Both the position numbers and the translations under genes were made by a program. From Xestospongia muta (Eukaryota; Porifera; Demospongiae; Haplosclerida; Petrosiidae), in assembly GCA_963693285.1 (NCBI GenBank), contig OY848929.1, positions 2,172,501 to 2,236,500 on the forward strand: DNA of 64,000 nucleotides, written 5' to 3'. This document shows, piece after piece, positions 41,637-51,078 of this stretch (position 1 is its first letter; each line of letters begins with the position of its first letter). A model generated the notes under the pieces. It was not told the DNA's origin, did not search any database, and saw nothing but the letters and a program-made list of their open reading frames with translations.

Positions 41637-43661
41637 TTATTCTATAAATTTATTAGCACATGTATGACATACTACAGTATCATTGTCTACTGGCATTGGT
41701 AGGCTACTATATTGAACATGACACAACTCACAAACAAAATCATAGAGTATAAGATGGTGCCATTCTTCTTTAAGAAGACGTTCAACAGTTGCAAATGCAT
41801 CCTCAAAATTTTTCTTTGCTGTTTGACTGCCACCACTGTTGAGGACTCTACTTGGGTCCTTTTTTTCACTTGCTCGTTTGACTATCTTTTGAAAAGCATT
41901 TGATCTTGTTGCAGCATGATCTGTGGCAGACATAAACTCATTCCAATAATACACAGTTTCTTTCAGCATTGCAGTTGCCTCCATCATCTCTTCGAGGGTT
42001 TTTCTTCTCCTTTCAGATTCATCATTCAGCTCATGGATTTTAGAAGATAAATATGCCACTTCATTTCTCTTGCTGGATATTTGTGCCTCTGTGTTTTGTA
42101 TTTTGGTTTCTAAAGAGCTTTTTTCACCTTCATATTCATTAACTTTTCTCTCTTCATTTCTAATAACCGAAGCATTATCTTCAATTACTTCTCGAATGCA
42201 TAGTATTTGACCAATTACAGGTATCCACCACCATGTTTTCACTTCATCTCTCCTTTTCTCAGCGTACCTCTTTTTTTCTTCTGCTACTCGCCTGTTTTCT
42301 TCTGCTTTTGATTTTAATTCTTCATAATGTTCAACTTGACGTTGCCTTGAGGCCATCTCTTCCTTCAGCCTCTGAATATCCTGGCGCTTTTGTGCTTCTT
42401 CAATTTGCAATTGTTCCATTTTCTTCATCAGCTTCTCTTGTTGATATCTTGCATATTTCTCTAAAGCTTCAAGGCGACGGATGTATATTTCTGTCACTGT
42501 TGATAATCGCTTGCTTTGTTGTTTGACTTCAATGAGTTTCCTTGAAGCCTCCTTAACTTTTCCTAATGACACTAGTTTGCTAACTTCATCTGCAGTCTCT
42601 AAACACTGTGATCCACTGACATTTATTTTTGGCTGAACCCATGTACTATAAATAGCCACTTCGTTCTGCATATCATAGTCATTCGTCATAAGAAAACATT
42701 CAATATCTTGAAAATGGGCACTTACAGAAATTGCAAAGTCCTTGAAATCATCTGATATAACTGGAAGGCATTTCTCAGCAATTCGATATAGTTGAGTGTC
42801 AGAAATGTGCTTGATATAATGGCAACATACCTTTTTAACAGCTATCCACCCTGCACTGGCTTGTATCACTTTCTGTTTGAGAACATCAAATTGTTCAGGG
42901 ATCATATCTGTAGCTGTAGCTGAGGTTTTGATTTCCTCTGCTAATCGTTTTAGCATCTGGAAATGTTCTGCTATCTTCTCCCAAAATATAACTGATTTTG
43001 ATATCATTTCGCTGAATATACGAACAGCTCTTATATCTTCTAACTCATCTATACCAACTACTGGTGATTTAACGTCTGATGAAATTCCAGCACTAGCTAA
43101 AAATGATTGGATGTATGGAGATAATAGCTGAGATGAATGACCGCTTTCCTTCTTTTTCTGCAAGACAATACGTAATCCTTCAGCTACAACATCTGCCGAT
43201 TTCTTTATGTGGTAGAACCGCGTGTCTGCAGTACCTGATACCGAAACTGCAATGTCAGCAATTAGGGTAAGTAGCTCTAATGCTCCAACCTCTCTTGGTG
43301 GTCGAACGTCGAACAACCATTTCATTGCCAAATGAATTTTCGAAACTATAGCAGTTGCAACATCTCGGTAATTGACAAGATATACTGCAGACGCTTGAAT
43401 GTGCTTCATTAATCTATTACATTGACTGCCAACTCGTATCTGTTGGGATTTCTCGTGTTCTTGTATGACACAAATTGCTTCGTCGACAATCGAACGAAGA
43501 TTAAACGTATCGGCTAGAAAAAGTAGGTCACATGATTCTAGAAGGTTTTTAAATGACTTTTTTACTAGAGGCGAGCCATCGTCTGGAGGGACAAGCAACC
43601 AGTATCCAAAGTTACTTCCTTTAAAAGTCACAAGAAACGGTTTCTGCTCCTCTACATTCAT
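41637..43661 (-). CDS. Unrecognised 674-aa helical protein with coiled coils, hydrophobic hairpin and zinc ribbon
   Basis: One uninterrupted exon, 674 residues, start ATG at 43661. I cannot name the family. Residues 1-200 are helical with a short globular start (FLVTFKGSNFGYWLLVPP). Residues about 215-330 form a helical module with FWEKIAEHFQMLKRLAEEI and, later, AGWIAVKKVCCHYIKHI. Residues about 395-475 are a strong coiled coil. Residues 477-491 are a hydrophobic turn (WWWIPVIGQILCI), and a second coiled coil follows to about 560. The C-terminus has C644-x2-C647 ... C665-x2-C668, a zinc-ribbon-like knuckle. Coil-hydrophobic hairpin-coil is the layout of alpha-helical pore-forming proteins (ClyA/Hbl type), but other explanations exist. 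It is head-to-head with the gene at 43782, which shares the FW...W-x-A...VC..Y pattern. Confidence 0.8.
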   Translation of the reverse strand: MNVEEQKPFLVTFKGSNFGYWLLVPPDDGSPLVKKSFKNLLESCDLLFLADTFNLRSIVDEAICVIQEHEKSQQIRVGSQCNRLMKHIQASAVYLVNYRDVATAIVSKIHLAMKWLFDVRPPREVGALELLTLIADIAVSVSGTADTRFYHIKKSADVVAEGLRIVLQKKKESGHSSQLLSPYIQSFLASAGISSDVKSPVVGIDELEDIRAVRIFSEMISKSVIFWEKIAEHFQMLKRLAEEIKTSATATDMIPEQFDVLKQKVIQASAGWIAVKKVCCHYIKHISDTQLYRIAEKCLPVISDDFKDFAISVSAHFQDIECFLMTNDYDMQNEVAIYSTWVQPKINVSGSQCLETADEVSKLVSLGKVKEASRKLIEVKQQSKRLSTVTEIYIRRLEALEKYARYQQEKLMKKMEQLQIEEAQKRQDIQRLKEEMASRQRQVEHYEELKSKAEENRRVAEEKKRYAEKRRDEVKTWWWIPVIGQILCIREVIEDNASVIRNEERKVNEYEGEKSSLETKIQNTEAQISSKRNEVAYLSSKIHELNDESERRRKTLEEMMEATAMLKETVYYWNEFMSATDHAATRSNAFQKIVKRASEKKDPSRVLNSGGSQTAKKNFEDAFATVERLLKEEWHHLILYDFVCELCHVQYSSLPMPVDNDTVVCHTCANKFIE

Positions 43662-43781
43662 TGTGTCGAAACGAAGTTAGAAAGTCAGACAAGTAGTTTT
43701 ATATGTGGTTGCTTATTAATAATTCATAAGGTAGCTGCTATATAAACATGTTACAAGTGCTGCTGTATTTCATTTGACGGG
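43662..43781. promoter_or_regulatory. Shared divergent promoter of the helical-protein pair
   Basis: 120 bp between the two start codons. The phrase gtatttcatttgacggg directly before the rightward ATG is identical in block 1 (38733-38750). Block 2 has about 30 extra bp in the spacer, which is 120 bp against about 87 bp in block 1. Confidence 0.55.
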
Positions 43782-45119
43782 ATGGCAAGTCCAGGTCAAG
43801 AGATCGTTGTGTTAGACGGAGAATCTTATTCACTAAGCGAACTACCTAGCTCAAATTCACGTGTTGTTGTGATAGAGAAATCTCGCTTGCTAGGGGCAAT
43901 TGATTTGGAGGCTCTGGTTGATGACTTGGGTCGATTGGGTAATTGTGTACGTATTGCTTACCATGGTGTTGCTGGTTTCACAGAATTACAGATCAAAATC
44001 CAGCGAATTGGCTATGATGTTACGAAGCTTTGCGATAAGTCAGCTATCACCATCGGCAAGTTCAAGAAAGCTTCATCAACAGTGCTAAGTGCCTTACAAG
44101 CAACATACCAATACCTATTGGAGAGCTTTGAAGACATGGCACTTGAAACACTAGCTGATGTTTCTGATACTGCCAAAGGAATGGCAGAGGCTGCACAGGA
44201 GCTTCATGATGACTTTGAAAGACAAGCCAAAGTAGTAGTAAGTGCCTTAGAGGATACTCAGCGACAACAAAATGTCGAGGAAGAAAAGAAAAAAAAGATG
44301 GCTGAAGAACGTCAAGAAATGGAGGCAGAAGAAAAAAAGCAACAAGCTCTTCGTGATCAAGCTCAGGAACAAGAATGAAAAGCAGAATTGCTATTTCGAG
44401 AAGCAGAAAAAAAAGAAGATGATGCAACAAAAGAGTCAAATAACGTATTTAAGAATATTGCCAATGGATTTACAACTAGGTGGCTAGGAGGCCCAGCTTT
44501 TAACATGGATGGTTATAAAGATAAAGCACAAGCAGCTAGAGAAATGAAAATGAAGCAACTTGAGAAAATGAATGAGCAACAAGAAAAACGTTGTCAGGCT
44601 CTCATGAAATTGGCGGAGTATGCCAAGCGCATTGAGAATATTAGAGATGATGAAAACCAATGTGAAGCGGCTATCGATGCTTTGCAAACTGCCATTGGAG
44701 CTTTAAAATCCCTCTCTGCTGTTATGCTACAAGCAGCTCTTTTTTGGGAACAAATGCACGCACATTGTGAGGAACTAGCAAAAGATAAAATGAAGAAAGA
44801 AATTGAAAAAGCTTTGAAGATGCCTGAAGAACGTCGTCTTAGGTTCTGGACATCTAATGGATTCAAAGGAAATGCTGTTAGATATTATGCTGGTTGGGTA
44901 GCACTGGATGATGTGTGTACAGTTTACATGGAGAGAATCAAGCTAACTCAACAAGAGCTCTATACTTACATTCAAGAAGCCCTCCGTCCAAAGGATGCAC
45001 GCAAAAAGGTCAAAGAATTGGCTCGAAACTTCAGTGCTGATCTAGAAGAGCAACAGAGAGCAATTGCTGACAAAAAATTCAAACACAATCAAGAGATCAA
45101 GGCACTCCAAGGAAAATGA
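43782..45119 (+). pseudogene. Helical partner gene, block 2 copy: full length but one in-frame TGA
   Basis: Single exon; 446 codons with one TGA at codon 199 (44376-44378). The frame is otherwise open from the ATG at 43782 to the end. The first 160 residues form a helical bundle (LQIKIQRIGYDVTKLCDKSA, LSALQATYQYLLESFEDMAL). Codons about 165-305 are a highly charged coiled coil. Then a module LKSLSAVMLQAALFWEQMHA ... YYAGWVALDDVCTVYMERIK echoes the FW / W-x-A-x3-VC-x2-Y pattern of the divergent 674-aa partner. An extra G near 45115 compared with block 1 makes the 3' end stop early. It is either a very young pseudogene, a truncated 198-aa product, or an assembly or allele error. I list it as disrupted, not as an intact gene. 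Confidence 0.68.
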
Positions 45120-45659
45120 ACAATTACGAGAATTGACTTGAACAATTGTAATAATATCAATTTTCGTTTAACATTATGATTCAAAATATTTTGATTGAGA
45201 ATAATATCAGTTTTTGTTTAACATATTAATTTTGATCGAGAATACCTCATATATTAAAGGGCATGGTTATGGAAGATAGTATGTCTTTTGTATGTGTATC
45301 AATAAATTAGTCACTGGGAAATGCCTAACAAGACTTTTGTGCAAATAATTAGAAAAACTTCAAAGTGAAATATGTAAGCTTAAGGTAAAATTAGCCCTTT
45401 ATTTTATACTTTGTACTTAATATAAACATTATAAATTGGTTAGTTTATAGATTATGTTGATCAAGCATAGTGACATTGCTTTCAGAGTGAATCAATCAAA
45501 AATATGATTATTATTTCATCTTTTATAACCAGAAATTAGTAATGTACACAAACATTGCTTGGTACCTTTTATTTTTGTCTGACACTCATTCATAAATAAT
45601 ATCAATAGTACCATATCTATTTATTAACCAATTGTAATTGCTGACATTAGCAAAGCCCT
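45120..45659. other. Spacer after block 2 pair
   Basis: AT-rich. The first 100 bp match the sequence after block 1's partner gene (the 'ataatatcaattttcgtttaacattatg' region). The middle is absent from block 1. No gene seen. Confidence 0.5.
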
Positions 45660-46925
45660 GGCTGTCCCAGGGATTTTTCTGTTGTTTGTGCAGACCACAT
45701 GATTGGTAGTCTAAAATATACATATTAATAATTTACACATAGGGGGGGAAATCCTTGGGATAGTCTACTCATTTGCTGACTGTATGTTAAGGCAATTTAA
45801 GTTTTATCTATTGATCACTACATTATTGCAATACGTCATATATTCATTCATGTTCATAAACACTGTTCGTGTCCCACTATAACAACACAATCAAAGAAAC
45901 TACCACATTAAAAGAGTAATAACAATAACAATGACTAACACACTTATACCACATTCCCTTACTCAACAGAATATCAAATATGGTAATGGTCAGTTATATT
46001 ATTCTACATACTGAGCTCTGAGAAAGTGAAAGATTTATTCTCCATATTTTACCTGGTATCCGATTTCCAATACAATCTAATGTTCAATTAGTAAATTTAC
46101 TTATACCATGATTTAACAATATATCATTACAAGAAATGATATCTACAAACTATTAAAAGTGCTATAAGCAGCTGGTTCTAGGGTTTCCATCTTTTGCTTC
46201 AGTTGATATAAGTCTCAAACCAGTAGTCTAAATGTCTCAGTCATAAGGATGTGGTTAATGAAGGTGGAAATGTATCAACAAAGAGGCAGGTTATCTTCAG
46301 GGACTGTAAGTAGGAACTGCTTATGTACACTAGTAATAAATCTAAAACTCTCCAATTCACATAATGTGTAGTTAGTGATAAATAATATGATGATCAACAT
46401 GTCTAGATTATTGCTTACATAACCAAGGCTATAGTTACAAATGAGGTTTTCAGTTTGTGCCATATACTTGTGTTCTACTAAGAATACATCTGACAACTGT
46501 TCAGTGTTACATGGTCTGACAATCAATTTCATTTCACTAGAAACAGTGTATTCTTTAAATATAGCCATTGCCACAGAACGGACAATCGATGAATCTGTTT
46601 GTGCATGCTTTAAAATTATGATTGCTAGGTAAACTAACCGCTCCTGTTTCTCAACGCTACAACAAGCCACATAGATGACTTTTACCATATTTGGTAATCC
46701 GACAGCATCAAAGCCTTATTAATATTGCACAAGTACAATAAAATTGGTTTTGTATGTCACGAACCACTTATTCAGTTTAGAAAGTAATATAATCAATAAT
46801 GAAACTATATAAATGTAATTGGAGAGTTTAGCCACTGTGGTTAGGCTAACGTCTGGTTTGAGATTTATAGTTCAATGTATATACTTTTGTACAGGACCAA
46901 TATAACAAAGGAGGTATCTAGGATT
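45660..46925. repeat. Tail repeat, copy B
   Basis: Homologous to copies A and C. Only this copy has an open exon-like stretch on the minus strand (listed separately). Confidence 0.75.
46241..46714 (-). pseudogene. Two exon-like segments of an unrecognised gene in tail copy B
   Basis: Minus strand: an acceptor-like aataag, then an open segment 46714-46419 (GFDAVGLPNMVKVIYVACC, EKQERLVYLAIIILKHAQTD, VRSVAMAIFKEYTVSSEM), then a GTAAGC donor, and a possible last exon 46303-46241 (SLKITCLFVDTFPPSLTTSL, stop). Armadillo/HEAT-like helices are possible. Copies A and C carry a TGA at the same codon of the first segment (TTG-TGA-GAT where B has TTG-TCA-GAT), so at least those are dead. No upstream exons are found nearby, so I treat B as a gene fragment too. 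Confidence 0.45.
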
Positions 46926-48260
46926 GCACACATATTCATATTACTACTAATTTACACATGGGGGAAATCCTTGGGATAGTCTATTCATTTGCTGACTGTA
47001 TGTTAGCTTATATATATTCTTATTTAAAGACATTTATGCTTTATCTATTGATCAGTATAATCATTATTATTATTATATGTCATACATTCATTCATTTACA
47101 TAGAGACTGTTCATGGCCCACTATATCAACACAATCAAAGAAACTACCACATTAAAAGAGTAATAATAATAGCAATGACTAACACGACTTAATCACATTC
47201 AGTAGTCTAAATGTCTCAGTCATAAGGATGTGGTTAATGAAGGTGGAAATGTATCAACAAAGAGGCAGGCAAAAAGAGGCAGGCTATCTTCAGGGTCTGT
47301 AAGCAGGAACTGTTTATGTACACTAGTAATAAATCTACAACTCTCTAATTCACATAATGTGTAGTTAGTGATAAATAATATAATGATCAATATGTCTAGA
47401 TTATTGCTTACATAACCAAGGCTATAGTTACAAATTGGGTTTTCAGTTTGTGCCATATACTTGTGTTCTGCTAAAAATACATCTCACAACTGTTCAGTGT
47501 TACATAGTCTGACAATCAATTTCATTACACTAGAAACAGTGTATTCTTTAAATATACGATACAGAAGGGACAATCGATGAATCTGTTTGTCCATGCCTTA
47601 AAATTAAGATTGCTAAGTAAACTAACCACTCCTATTTCTCAACGCTGAAACAAGCCACATAGATGACTTTTACCATATTTGGTAATCCGACAGCATCGAA
47701 GCCTTATTAATATTGCACAAGTACAATAACATTAGTCTTGTATGTCATAAACAACTTATTAAACTATATATATGTTATTGGAGAGTTTAGTCGTTGGGGT
47801 TAGGCTAAAGACTGGTTTAAGATTTATAGTTCAATGTAAATACTTTTGTACAGGACCAACATAAAAAAGGAAATACTAGGATTGCACAATGATCTTGAGT
47901 TAAATGATCAATGAAGACAGATACAATAAAAGATCATAGAATTAACTGTTCACAGACTAGCAAGATGTTGGCTTAAATTCAGAATTTTTCCAAATGCTAA
48001 AATCATTAGTGTGAGGTTATGAAATTTGCTAAAAATCATACATATATTAAGTGGTATGTCCAATGCAGGTGGTAAAATCTTGAAACACTATTATATTACT
48101 GTTATATCAACTACATAAAGCATAAAGAGAAAAAGGAGAGGTTGACTTAATACATGACACTACTACAAAGTTAAGACTGAAAAGTCTGTTAATTGCTAAG
48201 ACAATATACCAAATATGGTAATGTCAGTTAGAGAAAAGGAAGGGGTTGGTCCACACATTC

Positions 48261-48316
<56 letters not shown>

Positions 48317-48475
48317 TTTATAATTATTAATTCATAGTGATGTTCAACTTATAAATATTGAATAACTCTCTTTATATAATGTAATGTAATATAGTAATAT
48401 GCCACACATAATAATGTATGTTGAAACTTCAACATGATACATTTATTTTCAATGAGGTTATTACTAGAAATGACA
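46926..48475. repeat. Tail repeat, copy C
   Basis: Collinear with copy A through the phrase tcaatgaggttattactagaaatgac, where copy A then jumps back to repeat-internal sequence at 41304. It includes a (TA)n tract at 48266-48315 that is short in copy A. Confidence 0.75.
48266..48315. repeat. (TA)n microsatellite
   Basis: About 25 TA units. Confidence 0.95.
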
Positions 48476-48609
48476 AATACATCTGAACTAGCAGATATGA
48501 GAAACACAATGTTGTTCTAATTATTTAGTAAGATGTTCTGTTTTCAATTGATTAAGAGTTCTGTCACAAGCTATGTCAACTATAATAATAATAGAAATTA
48601 TATTTTAAT

Positions 48610-49850
48610 TACTTTTACTGAAGTGTTAGAATGTTATTGAGGTGGCATTGTCAGTAAAGGGACTGTCCCAGGGACTGCATGCTGTGTGTATCATTAGACC
48701 ACAATTAGGTCATGGGAAGATAGTTTATAATCAGTATATGTACTGAAAATGTTATTTTATTGCATAACAAGAACAATTATACAATAAACATGATATCTTT
48801 GTGCATATAATATGATTTATATTTGTATTTAGCTATAGTGTGATGGATCATTGGTTTGTGACTTGTGCTGTAATTCTCCATGCATACTGGACAGAAAAAG
48901 TTATTTGAAATACTGTATATGACATACATACCTCCTTCCTGCCATGTTTGCTCTATAGGGATATTCCAATATCTACATGTATATAGGGTAGAAGTAATAA
49001 AAACATTTTAAGAACATGAAAGGAGATTGTAGAGATGACAATGCCAGAAAGGAATGAACAAGCAATTAGGGTACCCATTATTTAATTGTAATAACGTTCA
49101 TCTTTATCATTACAACCAGATCATAACATTGAGCTATTACATGGATCTATAATAGATACTTTACCATTTTCTATTGTTCAATTGCTATTTAGATAACATG
49201 TCTGTGACTTACAGTGATGTGACATCAACACATAACTATATATGCTCAAAATGGTAGTTTTAATCCCAGTACTATTGCAAGCATACTTTATTAATTGGTT
49301 AACGCATATTGATTAAGATATTTCTGTCAAACCATATATGGGAAAAGCACAAGTCCTTAATTATATTATTATTACTATATATGCAGTTTGGGTTTCACAA
49401 AGAGTACAAACACAGACCAAATACATAATTATCCTAATGTAGGGAATTTCCAGGAAAAACACATACTGTCTATTACATCATATGTTATTATTGTAAAGGT
49501 CAAGCTTTTACCTTATGTTGCTACTGCATGTCAGGAAAAGGAACCATCCCAGGGACTTTAGTTCTCCTGCTACATGCAGTCATTATCAAACCACTGTTAT
49601 TATAGTTCATGTAGCATATAATTTATTATGTACTCTGTTTATTACATAATATTAATATTAATATACTAAATACAATATGATTATTATTGTGGATAATTTG
49701 AAATGTACTGTTTAAACCATTTCACTTGATGTGATGGATTTGATTTAAAACTTGTGCTGTATTCTCCATACTAGAAAGAAAGAGTTTTATATGAAATATT
49801 ATACATAACATATATACCTTCTTCCTACCAAGTTTGCTCTGTAAAGAGAT
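48610..49850. repeat. Diverged direct repeat, two units
   Basis: Unit 1 (about 48650-48965) and unit 2 (about 49530-49850) share tcccaggga(c)t, the stretch after 'gtgatggat', 'acttgtgctgta(a)ttctccat', and the ending 'accaagtttgctct'. The start also matches the head of the tail repeats (ctgtcccaggga...agaccac). Non-coding on inspection. No gene recognised between 48.5 and 50.3 kb. Confidence 0.55.
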
Positions 49851-49940
49851 GTGTGTGTGTGTGTGTGTGTGGGTGTATGCATGTCCACGCGCACGCACGT
49901 GTGTGTGTGTGTGTGTGAGTGAGGAGAGAGAGAGAATGAG
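49849..49940. repeat. (GT)n / (GA)n compound microsatellite
   Basis: GT runs interrupted by a cacgcgcacgcacg stretch, then GA-rich sequence. Confidence 0.9.
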
Positions 49941-50306
49941 AGAGAAAGATTAAACTCTTATATCTTCATGTAAAGTTGTTTAATAGCAACTATCCTATGC
50001 TAATGTCACAGTAAAAACTATAGTTTTACAAATTGAAATGCTAGAAGACAGACATTAAGTTTTAAAGGACAATCAATCATATCTATTTCTTTTAATGGTT
50101 ATAGTAATGTCTGGTACACAGTGTTCTAGTCAGTATTATAATTATTTTAAAGGTATAGTCTATATTGTCTATTCCTAACCCATATTACCTTAGAGGTTTC
50201 TCCGTCATTATAGTGTACTGTTTAAACATTTAATATGATATGTATACATTAAACTTTCCTATCCATAAACCTTGATAATACTTATCTTGTCAATACTTAC
50301 TGATCT

Positions 50307-50702
50307 AATGATCTGTCTAGTAGTCCCTCAATTTGTCTTAGATTCTATCAATAGAGAATGAGAATATTATGTTATATAAACCAACATGTGCTTAATAATA
50401 TTATAATTATGTATGAAACACACTATTTGTATTCTAATTTAGTTGTTGCTATACTAACCTAACAACTGTTGCCGGGACCTAAAAATGTTGTTTTCTCATT
50501 TATTGAAATTACATATTTACTTATAACAATAATTATAACACCTCTCAAATGGCATCATAGCAACAGTTGCTATGATGCATAAAGAAACCATGACAACATT
50601 GCATAAGTTCTATATCAAGAAAAGGTCTGGTTGTTCTAAATACATTATCTATATATAATGTTTACAAGGAGACACAATATAAACAATGACAAATATGACT
50701 GG

Positions 50703-50748
<46 letters not shown>

Positions 50749-51017
50749 ACACACTACAAGGGAACAAACCATTAATGTATTATCCATTGAATGCTCTTGT
50801 GATGCAGTTTTCTTGGCAGCTTTTAGTAATATCTAATGAATGATAAACACAAATTGTTATATTAGTCATTCCATCTCATTACATCTCTTGAGTTAGAATG
50901 ATGTCTGACGTAACGGGCAATCTTTCCACACTCCTCTACATCTTGTTCTAAAATGGAGGTGATTCTATCTTTAGCTATTTGACTAGGATCTTTCTTAGGT
51001 TTTCTACTGGAAGACAT
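50307..51017 (-). CDS. BORCS7: Small gene resembling BORC subunit 7
   Basis: Exon 1 is 51017-50883 (45 codons, MSSSRKPKKDPSQIAKDRI). A GTAATG donor leads to a probable exon 2 at 50832-50770 (ILLKAAKKTASQEHSMDNTL). A likely last exon is 50360-50307 (NLRQIEGLLDRSLDQ, stop TAA). Middle exons are unresolved because none I tried keeps phase. From memory, the pattern LLxExVxxCG ... SR(S)x-LLxxAAxxxxxQE, with an NLxxQ...LL end, resembles BORCS7, a helical subunit of the BORC complex that positions lysosomes. If exon 1 did not splice it would stop at codon 52. It is head-to-head with VPS33B at 61 bp. Confidence 0.42.
50551..50577. repeat. Perfect 13-bp palindrome
   Basis: gcatcatagcaac, one A, then its exact complement gttgctatgatgc. 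A 13-bp stem with a 1-base loop. Confidence 0.8.
50706..50745. repeat. (AT)n microsatellite
   Basis: About 20 AT units. Confidence 0.95.
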
Positions 51018-51078
51018 TTCTCTACACAGCCACACCCTTAAATTAGCCACACCCAGAAGTAACCACACCCACCTAAAC
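51018..51078. promoter_or_regulatory. Very short divergent promoter, BORCS7-like / VPS33B
   Basis: 61 bp separate the start codons, the tightest pair in the window. It contains repeated ccacaccc elements (CACCC boxes). Confidence 0.45.

Noticed and set aside
38751..45119. The in-frame TGAs as selenocysteine codons, given SEPSECS nearby
   Set aside because: One TGA replaces a Trp codon conserved in the paralogue, the two are at different places, and no Cys-like context or SECIS hairpin was apparent. Point nonsense mutations are simpler.
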